DNA of 64,000 nucleotides from Galeopsis tetrahit (taxonomy: Eukaryota > Streptophyta > Magnoliopsida > Lamiales > Lamiaceae). The translations under genes and the position numbers were made by a program. Every line of letters starts with the position of its first letter. Within the stretch, counting starts at the first letter, position 1. The stretch is taken from NCBI GenBank assembly GCA_963675135.1, contig OY776133.1, positions 35,923,494-35,987,493 on the forward strand. The letters are read 5' to 3'. Below, in pieces: positions 20,635 to 32,057 of this stretch. Below the pieces are notes generated by a model, which was given only the letters and a program-made list of their open reading frames with translations, did no database searches and was not told the origin of the DNA.

Positions 20635-23600
20635 GGCCCGTATGTTGAAAGTGTCATGGGTGGACACAAGGTCAAAGTCACTAGGGATATCCTCAAGGAA
20701 CTATTTGACTTACCAAGGGGGAAGGTAAACATCTCTACTTACATCATGGGGAGATAAAAAGAGTATATGGAGATGTTCACTAGTGGAAGAATCAAGGATA
20801 TTGATGCTTCTGGAGTTAAGAAGTCGCAACTTGATCTCAAGTTTCAGACTTTGATGGACACAGCAGGCAAGATGCTGCTAGGTAATACATTTAGCCATGA
20901 TGCAGTTACCACTCTAAAGGTTAGAGTTATGGCTGCAATTTGGGATTAAATCTATGGAGATTGGCAAGGGCTCTTCTTGGATAGAATTGCTCTTGAGGCT
21001 AAGAAAGTAACCCTGGACTTGCAATCTAAAGAGTGGAAGGTGACATCCACAGTCAGCTTTGTCAACAAGCTGAGTATCATTCTTCCAGAGGTACTCCCAA
21101 ATAAGTATAAGATGGGTCCTACAAAGAAGTTTCACACTTCTAAGTTCTATTTGAAGAAGGAAGCTCTTATTGAGGCAGCAAGGTTGAAGGAGGAGAAGAA
21201 ACAACTAGCTGAAACATCCTCTAAAGATGCAGTTGAAGAGGTAGAAGAGTCTGTGCATGACTCTGCTGAAGAGGAGGAGGAGCACTCCAAGAAAGAGGAT
21301 CATTAGAAGGCTGCTGAGGATGATGATGATGACAATCAGACTCTAGCACAAAGAAGATATCTGATCAGATCTAGGCTCATCTCCCCATCTGATTCAGATG
21401 CCACTCCATCAGCCTCTCCTTTGAAGAAGGAAGGTACCTCTAATCCCTCCCTTACAATTACTCCTTCCAAATTGTCTAAGGGTCAGAAGAGAAAGAAGAA
21501 CACTTCTTCTTTCACCAAGAAGTCCAAGAAATCCAGGCTCCCTACTCCTATGAGCATAGCCCCAATTTCATCCTTTGACCCTACTGAAACTGCCAACCCA
21601 TCTGAACCTTCAAACACTGATACCCAAACCCCTGCTGATACTCACACAACAGAGGATCTAGCCAAGCCAACCCAAACTCCAAGCCTCCAAACATCATCTG
21701 ATCCAATCATCCCTACTTCTCCATCCCCTGCTGATACACAACCAGCAGAGGACCAAGCTCAACCATCTACTGATCTTCAAACAGCAGATGAACCAGCCCA
21801 GCATACTCAAACCCCTGCTGATGCAGAACCCACAGCAGAACAACTTCACTCACCTACTCAACCCACAGATATCACTTCCCAAATCCCTGTTGATACTCAC
21901 ACAGCAGAGGAATCTGTCCCATCCATCCAATCCCCTATCCTCAATATCTCTTCTGCACCAGAAGACCTGGCACCAGCTGAATCTTCTCTGCCTCGGTCAC
22001 AGTACAGCATGGTGCACTATCCAATGTGCACAATGGAGAAGATCAAGAGAATTAAGATAACCAACCTGCTCAGGTCTACTATACCTGAAGTTGATGAGGA
22101 GTCAATCCAATTTGAGCAAGTACTAAGGATATGTACTTGTATTGAACTCAGAAGGGATGAAGTTGATGACTTACTTGAAGTCATGGAAGGAATGGGAGGA
22201 AAAGCTAACTTCCTCGACTGGGAGATGGAGCAGAAAGAGATTGCTCAAGTCCAGTCATTCATTGAGCTACTACCAACAGAGGCCCTAACTAGGGTGTGCA
22301 AGGGAATTCTAGGAGTCCCCTCTGAGGAACCCTCTGTACCAGAAATCACTGCAGATCATCCGGTAGTCGACGAAGCCTTGGCAGATGAATCAGATGCACC
22401 AGCTGAGTCAGAAGAAAAGGAAAGAGAAGTGCTGAACGTTCCAACTCATTTCTTTCCTAAAAATGAGCTCGATCACTTCATCTACCAACATAAGCTGAAG
22501 GAAGGACGATTGTTTGCTCGTCTAGTTGATATAACAGCAAACTTTCTGGAAGAAGGTCATCTGACTGCAAAAGAAAAGGGTCTAGCTCTAGTTGTATACA
22601 ATCCAACTATCACCACAATGCCTCAACGGGAATCTCAAGGTACTACCTCCCCCTCTACCTCGTCTATTGATATTAGAGCAGATGTGTGTGCTCAAGTCAA
22701 GGAAGCAATAGACACACACTTCGATAAGGGGCTAGGCATGCAGCTGGCTAGATATGTTGAAAGGGCTATACATGAGCAGAGGACCCGCCTCACCGATCAG
22801 ATCCATGACATAGATGACAAGTTTGGAGAGGCACTCCATAACCAGCTAGAAGAGTATCTTTACTCTGAAATGAAGAAATCAGCTGACAGAACCACAATAT
22901 TTGCTGATCTCTATGCCAATGAGGTAAAACGCATGGAGACCACCTACAACACCAGGCTTGAAGATGCTGAAGCCAGAGCCACTCAAGGACAAGCTCTCCT
23001 TAAAACGGCAGCTGAGGAGAATGAGATTTTAAGGGCTCAACTGAAGGAGACAGTAGACAAACTGGAGAAACTCACAGCTCAGCTGGAAACTGCCTCTTCT
23101 TCCAACTCTCATGCTCAAGTTCTAGAGCACAGCATCTCCCACCTGACTCATGTCAGCAAAGTAAATGCCATGGCCCTCAAGAAGACACTACATGTGGAAA
23201 TTCTGAATGCCATGAAGCCTTTTGCGGCTGCTCTTGCTGAAGCCAAAAAGGGGAAAGATGTATTGATAAAAGCTCTGAAGAAGTCTACTGCTCAACAAGC
23301 TGTAATGGTAGTATCACAAGATGAGCTGAATGAAACCTTGGGAGGTTTGAAAAGCAAAATCAAGAACAGACAAGGCAAAGGAGTTGTTCAAGAAGAAACC
23401 CAAGTTCCTGCCAAGAATCTGCAGCTCACTGCCCCTGTAGAACAAATTTCTAAAAAGAGGATGACAAGGAAAAGAAAGGCAGATGAGCAAGCAAAGGCAG
23501 ATGAGAAAGCATCAGTTCCAGCAGAGCCTACTGCAGAAGAGAAAGAGGCTCTAGAACTGAAGAAGAGAAAGATGCTTGAAGCTCAAGAGCTTAAGAAAAA

Positions 23601-24093
23601 GAAGCTAAATGATGCGAAGGCAGTCAAGGACAAGTTTGATAGGAAAGTGGCCAAACTCAGGAAAGCACTGAAAGACAAAGAGAAGGAAGAAAGTGCCCTG
23701 GTAACTAACAGTACATATGTGGATATGTTGGCTCTTCAAGATGAGCTACCAAGGTGGTATCCTCTGAAGAAGAAATGGCAAATCCAACACCACATAGTGA
23801 GAAAATTTGGCCCTCTCCCTACATATGAAGATGAATTTCTTCAATTTTCTCAGTTCATGAACTTTGAAGATCAAGTGTTCTGGACAGAAATAGTCAAGAC
23901 AGCCAAAGAACTCGACTGCAGAATTCTAACTCGGGAAGAGCCTAAATGGGATGCACCTACTTTGAACTCCGGAAGAACAAACATGATAGAAGTCAAACGG
24001 ATTCTAGAGAAGATCTATCTTGAAGAGAATGTTACAGACCTGCAACATATGGAAGATGTTCGCGTTCGTCTGTACCTTGCCTTCCGCATCTAA
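20635..24093 (+). pseudogene. Sirevirus-type 3' gene (env position), 5' truncated, three stops
   Basis: One frame runs throughout with stops at 20755-20757, 20947-20949 and 21304-21306; the last 929 codons are open. The N-terminal part (GPYVESVMGG, VTRDILKELFDLPRG, RVMAAIWD) parallels the N-terminal part of the protein at 35957. A Ser/Thr/Pro-rich region with repeated TPADTHTTED and TADEPAQ phrases follows (about 21540-22000). Then come long charged coiled coils (about 22690-23700, KELKKKKLNDAKAVKDKFD-like) and a C-terminal domain with LPRWYPLKKKWQIQH. No signal peptide or transmembrane helix is visible, so a true envelope role is doubtful. Function unknown. Confidence 0.7.
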
Positions 24094-24317
24094 ACAAGTG
24101 AAGACCTGATGAAGACTATTTTAGAAGTTCAAAGAAACTAACACTTGTAATTTGTAAAAATTCATATATGCTATTCAAGTATTAGTTCTTTTTGCTTACA
24201 AGACAAACTCTCATTGTCTTCATCAGAAACTTCATTTCTAAGGATTTACAAACTCTTATCTTATTCACTAAGAGCATTTATCAAGTAGAGTTTTGGCTTC
24301 ATCAAAAAGGGGGAAAT
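24094..24317 (+). other. Short 3' spacer and polypurine tract
   Basis: Ends in ATCAAAAAGGGGGAAAT directly before the LTR, the same polypurine tract as in the element at 27909-42608 (40975-40991). It primes plus-strand DNA synthesis. Confidence 0.75.
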
Positions 24318-25757
24318 TGTTGGGATATAAATTCACCCTAAGCCCCACTTGATGTTAGAATAGTTTTGATGGACAAAAAACTTAGAGTTTATAAATGTAA
24401 TAGGATCAGCTGACTTTGTATAGAACAGCTTAGACTAGTCTTGTGTGATCAGCTGTATTGATCTCAGTTGATCAGCACAGTATTTGCTTACATGCATAGC
24501 CTCAAGAAGAGAATAGTAGAAGGCATGAAGACTAGGAGATCCTTTAATACCAGATAAGTAAGGTTCTTGTATACCTACTTATCTGATGGAGTCCAAGTTG
24601 AAGATGGCCTAAGACAGGACAAAGAATTGCCAGATCAGAAGAGTGATACTCTTCTGATATCAGAAGACAGAAGACATAAGGCCAGACAAGTCAGCCAGAA
24701 GACTATAAGTAAAGATCAGAAGACTAGGAGCTCGTCCAGGACTCGGCTGATTCCAAAGTCATCTTGCAATTCAAACGAAGACTTACCATACTTACAAGAT
24801 TGACACAATCCCAGAATTGAAGCAATTAAGTGGCTGGAATCAAGGAATCAACCAAACATGGAAAGATTGCCCAACGGCTAGTTGCACCAATCCTCCCCTA
24901 TAAATACAAGCGGGTGAGAAATAACAAGATACGGAAATACAACGAGAGAATTCACAAAAGCTAAACAAGCAAGCAAGCAGAAAGCAACCATTTGTTGAGA
25001 GTTCTCCAAGAGCCCAGAAATCATTAGAAGACCATTCTAGCTCTTAAGTCATTTCCCATCCAACCAAAGAACCTGAATCCTACTCATACTGTATATTCAT
25101 TGATTTAGGCATAGTGGTTAAGCGATTTATAAGCTTGAACCATTAGTTGGATACATTCAAAAACCCCAAAACCCCCACCACAAGGTTAAGTTTTTGAACC
25201 CCTGTAAAGTGCAAGTGCTTCCAATCACTTGTGGAGACCGCAGCAGTTTGGGAACTGTTCAGATCTCAAAGTCCTACCCTTGGGACTATAAAGGACAAGC
25301 CCTTGTAATTTTTGGTAAATTTAAGGGATTAAACATCACGTTAGGACGTGAGAGTGGACGTAGGAACGTATATCCGAACCACTATAAATCCGGTGTCTTT
25401 TACATTCTGCACTTAACTTTATTTCTTGTTTATATCTTTATATAGTGCATATTGTGTTTTCAAATATCTTCAAACAAGGCCATACCTTTCAAACCAGCAT
25501 CAACTGAGTATTTCAATAAATAAACTAATTTGTTATTTCAAAAGAACTTAAGAACGAGTCTAAACAAACAGGCCTACTCACTTCCGCATATAACCTCTTC
25601 ATCAGATCACTATAGTCATCTGGACCAGCAGACTTGTAGTCCAGCTGACATAGAGATCAGAAGAGGTTCCCAACTCTTTAATTGAAAAAGTTTTAAAGTC
25701 TATTCACCCCTCCCCTCTAGACTTTAATCCCATTCACTACTCGTTCATGGACCAACA
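24318..25757 (+). repeat. 3' LTR of the truncated Sirevirus-like element
   Basis: Starts TGTTGGGATATAAATTC after the polypurine tract and ends GGACCAACA at 25757, the same ends as the 27909/40992 LTRs. TG...CA ends and length of 1,440 bases fit. Interior is diverged from that element's LTR. Confidence 0.8.
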
Positions 25758-25910
25758 GAGATTATGAGGCTCGAAGACCTCAAACATCCATAGTCAAAAC
25801 GGGGATGTGAAAATCCCCCCACCATCCAAATAGGCATGAAAGCCTCACCAAAACGGGAGCACAAATAGCTCCAAAAGCACCACAAGGTTATGAGAAACCT
25901 TGGAAATTGT

Positions 25911-27908
25911 TTAAATATTACAGCAAAAATAAATTGTTTGTAATTCAGCAGGAAATAAAATGCACGATAAAGAAAGTCTTAAGGACTCGGGGGAGTGTTT
26001 AGCAGCAACCTCGTTTACCTCAGCTTGATCACTTGATCCACCTCCTTCCTCCTCGTTCTCCCCATGAACTGGGGAAGCTACGGATAAGGGGCTGGAAGAA
26101 GGCACATCCAACGGATAGTCTGGAGACTCGAAGGCTTTCAGGTCCTCGAGCTTCACACCTGAATTCTGCAGGTCCTGAACAACCTTTCTCATGATAGGCA
26201 GCCACCAGGGAATGGTAATCAACGCCTTAGGATCGCCTAGGAAGGTTGGAGGAGGAGTTAGGCCATCTAAGTGGGTGTCCCTGTTATACACTCCATCGAA
26301 ACCCTCCGCCTGATGCTGAGCAATGGCTTTGTCAAAGCCATGATCCACAAAATGAGGGATGTAACGTCCCATGGCGCCCAAAAAGTTGGAGCTTCGGAGA
26401 TACGCTTCCAACCAGCCCTTATGAAGAGTCTTCAGGAACTGCTGCCCTGCAAGAAATTAAAAGAGGGAGTTGATGCAGAATTTTACCCCAGGGAAGGGGA
26501 GTTCTTTCTCTTGCTTTTGAATTTTCGAGCGGAATAGGTGGACTTCTTGGGTAAGGGCACGAGCGTGATCCTTTATCTCATATCTCTTGCCTCATAGTTG
26601 TGAGCTGGGCCTTGAGGTCCTCATTCCGGGAGCATTCTTGAGTTATTCGAGCTTGAAACACGTCGTTCTGTTGAATGGAGCTAAGGGTGTGCTAAAAAAG
26701 GCCAGAGAAAAGGAGGTCGAATTGAGAACATTGAAGAAAAGTTAAGAAATGATAAAGTTCAAAAACTGTGTAAACGACTACGGTATGAAACATACCTGAG
26801 AGAAGGAATGGGCCGCCTGAATCATCCTATCTTGAGTAGGGAGGCTCACCAGAAAACTGATAGTATTTGAAGGAAGATACCGATATACAAACCGGGAGAC
26901 AACCTCTGAGTTGACATCTACCTCAGTATCGAGGTCGATGGGTGATGGTGGAAAGGTGACTTTCTTTCCTTTAGTCTTCGTCCTGGAGACACCGGAGTCA
27001 GAGGGAGTAGGAGCTCGCGTACTCACCATTCTGCCAGAGGAGGATCGAGTCCTCTTAGAAATTGAACTGGGAGCTGGAGGTGTTGATGCTTCTGGTGCTA
27101 TAGCCTTTGAAGAACATTCGAGAACAGGGCATGTTTGAGTTGAACTTGCAGGAGCAGGGTCACGAGTGACATGAGATAACCAATCCATATCTGGAAAAGA
27201 AACACGAACACTTGTTAGCTTAAAAAGGTTATGAGTTAACATGAAGAGAAAGCCAAAAGAGCACGAGTTACCATCAGTGGGTCCAACGGAGAATTCCTGG
27301 GTGCTGAAACCAAAGACGGATAATGCTCTTGGATTGTTACAAATAGGAGAAACATCGAAAAGCTTGTGGGCTTTGGCATGATCATTGAGATTAAGCATGA
27401 CAGACATGTTAAGAGATGAACCAGAAGTGGGATGAGGGACTCGAACCCTAGGGTTCTCATAGGCCCACCTAGCATGCGGAAAATTCCATGGAGAAGGGGG
27501 ATTTACGAAAAACCAGTTATTTCTCCACTCCAGATTTCTATCCGGAGGTTTTTCCATGAAAACACAGACGCGTTTGACACGAGCACAGATGTAGAAGAAA
27601 TCGTCTAAGAGCTTGCAACTGAACTAAACTGAACTGAGTTCGGCAGTAGGTTCTCCCCCATTTCCCTTGATTAAGGCGTAGAACCCAATCATCATCCTAA
27701 GGGCATTGGGGGTGAATTGATTCAGAGGAATACGAAACATAGTGGAAACTCGACACAGAAAATCAAGCACGTGAAGCCTAAGACCTTCTTGTATTTGAGC
27801 ATCCCAAAAAGCTAAAGTGGGAGTAAGAGCGAAATTTGGTCTTTCATCTCTATGAGGGATCCTCACCGAGAAAGAAGAGGGAAAAACCTCAAGATGACGA
27901 TATGATCT
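25911..27908 (-). pseudogene. Antisense gene of the Tat-like element, 3' part (Transposase_28-type)
   Basis: Minus strand. From 27908 to 27272 the frame reads VRIPHRDERPNF, then LHVLDFLCRVSTMFRIPLNQ and FTPNALRMMIGFYALI, the pattern of the putative gypsy-type transposon domain (PF04195). An in-frame TAG is at about 27625. A donor (GATG|GTAACTCG) at 27271 and an acceptor TTTTCCAG at 27191 define an intron; the next exon is 27190-26796 and ends CAG|GTATGT. Later exons encode charged, probably coiled-coil sequence and an end at about 25911 (AEVNEVAAKHSPESL). The 5' exon continues across the Copia insertion to 42609-42934. Function of these antisense genes is unknown. Confidence 0.6.
27904..27908. 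other. Target site duplication GATCT, left copy
   Basis: GATCT directly precedes the 5' LTR and recurs at 42609-42613 directly after the 3' LTR. It proves both ends of the 14.7-kb Copia element. Confidence 0.95.
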
Positions 27909-29454
27909 TGTTGGGAAATAAATTGATTTTGATTAAGATACCAAAACCCCTGATTGATGATAATCAGATTAGTTGAGATACATTCAAGTATGCATCAGTC
28001 TAGTTGTCTCAGGATAGTTGAGACAGTAAAATTGCCTAAGTCTAAATCTCAGAAATGTTGTGAGGTTTATAGATCAGGATAGTTGTCCAAAAGCTGGAAT
28101 GTTAGGCAGCTTTAAGTGTCTTAAGTGGTTCGGGACAAGTCTGCTGATGCCACAGAGATAAGCCTACCAAAGAGGACAACTTAAAGATCAAGAGCATTGA
28201 ATGATGCACACAGAAGACAAATTAAATGAAGCATTTATTGCCATCAAGCCTGAACATGCATTAAAGATTTAGAAGCATTAAAGACTGAAGAATTGAATGA
28301 ATGTTGGAACATTCTATTTGCAGCAGAAATGTTCAGGAGACTTGTCTCATCTGACCGTTGGTTGAGTGTAAGTCTGCCACAATCAACCTTGGGAAATGTG
28401 CAAAATTTGGAAGCTGTCACAAGTCATCTCAGCCGCATTTTTCAGAAGTCAACACATTCATTCAAGCAACCATTGAAGAGTCTATTATACAGTGGATAAT
28501 AGAAGGACAAGCTACATAGTCGTTTCAATGGAGTTGCAAATAGACAATTTGAATTGCTATCTCTCCAACGGATAGTTGATCAAATTGCTCTATAAATTCA
28601 GAAGTGATCCAATGATTCAAGTATCCAACTATCTGCTATCAAACTACTATCAAGAAATCAAAGGAAACCAAAGCTGTTCTTCACAATCTCAAGTTTCCTG
28701 ATCACTTCTAAAGCTAAGCCTTTCTTGTAATATCCAAAGCTTAGCATTGAGATATCCCAAGCCCTTACACTGTTCTTATTGTAAAGGGTATCTCTATTAG
28801 TTGGAACCAAAACCTCAAACCCTTACCTCACTGAGTGAAGTAGAGTTTGTTGTAGAAGTGAGGAGTTAAGGACTGTTAAGTGAAAGTACAGTCTTAACTC
28901 AGAGAGATTGAGCACTAGGACTCAGATTCTCCTAGGGATCAATGCACTAAGATAGTGTTGTTGATCAGTGCACCTTGGCATTATAAAACAAGCTAATTCC
29001 AGGTGTTAAGGAATTATCATGTTCAATCAGGGAAAGTGGATGTAGGAGCTTGAGACTCTGAACCACTATAAATTGTTTTGTCATTTACTTACTGCACTTT
29101 TCATTACTCACATTACTTGCAATTAATCATTCTCAAAGAGTTAATTTCAGTAAGTTAAGAAAAACTGTTTTGGACAAAGTCTCTGATCAACTGTGTTTTC
29201 AGAAATTAACTTGGAGTATTATTTCAAGAAAAAGGCCAACCACATTCTGCACTTAGCAACTCTTTTACATATTTATCCAACTGGTCACTTAATAGTTTTC
29301 AGTAGGACAAGTATCTATTGAAGTTCACACTCAGGCTAGTTGTCAGACAACCTCCCTGATAAGATCAAACTGTTTTGAAAAAAGAAAGAAATTGCATACA
29401 CAAGTGCATACCCCTCCCCCATACACTTGTGTCATACTCCATCAAGGAACAACA
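27909..29454 (+). repeat. 5' LTR, Sirevirus-like Copia
   Basis: Starts TGTTGGGAAATAAATTG and ends AACAACA, 1,546 bases. Relative to the 3' LTR it lacks 71 bases at about 28176, after GAGGACAACTTA. The transcription start must lie inside, but I cannot place it. Confidence 0.95.
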
Positions 29455-29456
29455 AG

Positions 29457-29468
29457 TGGTATCAGAGC
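29457..29468 (+). other. Primer binding site, initiator tRNA-Met
   Basis: TGGTATCAGAGC, two bases after the LTR, is complementary to the 3' end of plant initiator tRNA-Met. Confidence 0.9.
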
Positions 29469-29594
29469 AGGGGTTCAAAGACCACTGCCTCTGAAAATCC
29501 AACTGGTTTTCAAATCATAATATTTCTGTGGTCACTGAACTGATCCAATTATCTGAAAAACTTATTTGTGCTTATCTAATCAAATTCAATAGAA

Positions 29595-32057
29595 ATGGCT
29601 AACAATGCAGTTCCAGGAGATGTTGTCAACACCCTTAACAACATGGGTCCAAACCAAGTGAATCACATTTCTCATCACAAACTGCCAATGTTCTCAATAG
29701 AGAACTATGACTTTAGGAACATCAAAATGAGAGCACATCTTGCCTGCCAGCATGATGAAATGCTCAAGGTCATCACAAGAGGGCCTTTCACATTCACCAA
29801 AGTAAATTCCAAAGTCACTGATGCCCAGAAAGCAGACCCAAGGGAGTTGCTGCCAAAGGATGAGGATGAATTTACAGCTGAAGAAAGAAAAAGGCACAAC
29901 CTGAACTACATTGCCACGAACACTTTGTACCAGACAATTCCAGATGCAGTGATGGGAAGAGTGTACCACTGCACCACAACAAAAGAGATTTGAGACACCT
30001 TAGCACTTATGTGTGAAGGTACCCAAAAGATCAAAGAAAATAAGCTTCAAGTGGCTATCCAAAAATATGAACAATTTACCATGGAGCCAAATGAAACTAT
30101 TGATCATCTTGATGGCAGATTCACTAACATCACGAATGAGATAAACTCTCTTGGCAAGTTCTATGCCAAAAGAGAAGTTGCACTGAAAATTCTGAGAAGT
30201 CTCACATCCAAGTGGGACATATACTCTGTCATGATGCAAAACACCAGCAATCTTGACAACATGCCCATGTAGCAAGTATTCTCTGAAGTCAAAGCATATG
30301 AGTTTGATTTGAACAGAAAGAAGGTGCATGAAGAGCCATCCTCCTCAAGCAAAGGTGTTGCATTCAAAGCTGCTGAGACAGAAAAGAAGAGTGCACAAAG
30401 ATCATCTCAAACTGTCTCCAAGACTGAGATGAAGGAGGAGCTGGCACTCATGGCCAGGAGATTTGAGAAGCTCAACTCCAGATTTGGTAGATACAAAAAG
30501 TTCTACCAAGACAACAGGACCAGGAGAAGATTTAGTTCTCCTGACAACAAATCAAAGGATAAACTCTCTGATGAGAAGAAAGAAGACAAATATGCTGACA
30601 GAAAGAAGTACAGCAAAGCTGAACCATCATCATCAAGGAGGAAGGAGTCCTCAAGCAAGAAGAATGATGATGAAGATGTGTGTTATAACTGCCAGAAAAA
30701 GGGTCATTTTCAGTATGATTGTCCTGACCTAAGTTCAAAGGAGAGAAAAGAAAGGCAGAACAAAAGAGATAAGAGGTTGAACAACAGGAAGGCCATGGTA
30801 GCTGGGGAATCAGCTAGTGAAGAAAGTGTGTACTCATCTGATGATGGGCTATTCTCCAACAGTGACAGTGATGATGACTGTCAAATGACTTTTGAGAATG
30901 AAGAGGTATGTTCATCTTCCAATTCTTCAAATAACACACATGAGTCCAGTGAAATCCACTTGAAACTTAACTTTGGGAAGTTACTTGAGGATTTCACCAG
31001 ACTACAGGAAGTATGCAATATGGCATTGAGAGAAAATGAACTGTTGAATTCTAAAGTCCAAACTCCCAACCTTTCTGAACCAGAGTTTGATTTTAACTCA
31101 ACTGAGTTGTATCAACAGACTGTGAGAGAACATGATGAAATGTCTCTCAAAGTCACTGAACAACAAAAGTTGATTGATGAACAAAATCTGGCTCTGAAGA
31201 AAAAAGATTTTGATCTTAGAATCCTTCAAGCTAAATTTGATAATCTCTCACATGAATTTGATACTCTTAAATTAAGTGAGGGGAGACTAAAAATGAAGAT
31301 GTCTGCCTTGAACAAATCCTCTAAAGCAATAGAGGAAATTCAAGGGTTTCAAAGACCAATGGCTCAAAGAAGTGGATTAGGCTATAATTCATTTGAACCC
31401 TCACCTGGTCTTAGCATTGCTTCAACAAGCAATTCTAAGATGATCTTTGTAAGGTCAGTGGCTCAACAAAAACAAAATGAAATGGAAGTAAAACAGCTAC
31501 TGATAAAGGGAAAGGGTAAAGAAACTCTTATACCTACTCAAGTGAACAATGCTTCTAAACCCAAACCTAAGGAAAAGGTTAAGAACATTGTATACAAGAG
31601 GAATGAGGTTCAGAAGGGGAGAACCAATGGAAGGCCAAACCATCTAAACACTCATCAGTGGAGTTGTCCAAAGTCTGCTCAGAAAAGGCCAACTCAAATG
31701 AGGCAACCTCAACTGGACAGATTAAGGCCCAACCCCACTGACAGATATAACAGCTTCAGGAAGCCTGGACCTTTCATGCCAAAGGGAAAAGGCCATCCAA
31801 GCCCCTATCCTCAAAGGTCTTACCAAGCTGCACCTAAGTCTAGTAACTTCAGGAGACTTGTCACAAAGAAATTCACTAACCCTCCTGAACCTTACAAGAC
31901 TAACACTTATGCACAGAAACCACCCAAGGCATTTAAGGGTAGGACTGTGTATGTAGATGCAAATGGAAACCAAGTCAGTCACTTTGAGTCAATCAGAGTA
32001 TTAAGGCAGATTTGGGTTCCAAAAGGTACAGCTAACCCTCTAGGACCTAAAGTTTGA
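29595..32057 (+). pseudogene. Gag of the Sirevirus-like element, two stops
   Basis: Frame 29595-32057 has stops at 29991-29993 and 30270-30272. N-terminal part (PMFSIENYDFRNIKMRAHL) is the start of the UBN2/DUF4219 gag domain, running on to SEVKAYEFDLNRKK. Zinc knuckle CYNCQKKGHFQYDC (C-x2-C-x4-H-x4-C) lies at about 30680 and is intact. The following 400 residues are Ser/Lys-rich with coiled-coil character (LKVTEQQKLIDEQNLALKKK), followed by a basic Pro-rich tail (about 31560-32050). Gag forms the virus-like particle and binds the RNA. The frame shifts near 32050, where pol begins. Confidence 0.85.

Larger units (their letters stand above)
20635..25757 (+). mobile_element. 3' half of a Sirevirus-like Copia element
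   Basis: Contains only the 3' gene (20635-24093), polypurine tract and a 1,440-base 3' LTR. Everything upstream, including gag-pol and 5' LTR, is missing. The gene and LTR are related to, but well diverged from, those of the complete element at 27909-42608. The right flank (from 25758) is the Tat-like element, into which it presumably inserted. Target duplication cannot be checked because the left end is gone. Confidence 0.8.
25758..27908 (+). mobile_element. Tat-like Ty3/gypsy element, segment 1 (post-pol region with antisense gene)
   Basis: Joins in sequence to 42609, because the TSD GATCT of the Copia insertion is at 27904-27908 and 42609-42613. It carries the 3' exons of an antisense gene. 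Tat-lineage gypsy elements are known to carry an antisense gene between pol and the 3' LTR, which is the layout here. Pol itself is not in the window. The first 150 bases (25760-25910) hold short phrases about AACGGGGATGTGAAAATC that look noncoding. Confidence 0.6.

Noticed and set aside
28293..28499. 68-residue open frame, nearly identical at 41448-41654
   Set aside because: Both lie at the same place in the two LTRs of one element. Their similarity is explained by LTR identity, and the peptide has no recognisable domain.
30000..30329. 109-residue minus-strand frame and several others opposite gag and pol
   Set aside because: Shadows of the Copia coding strand; no motifs.
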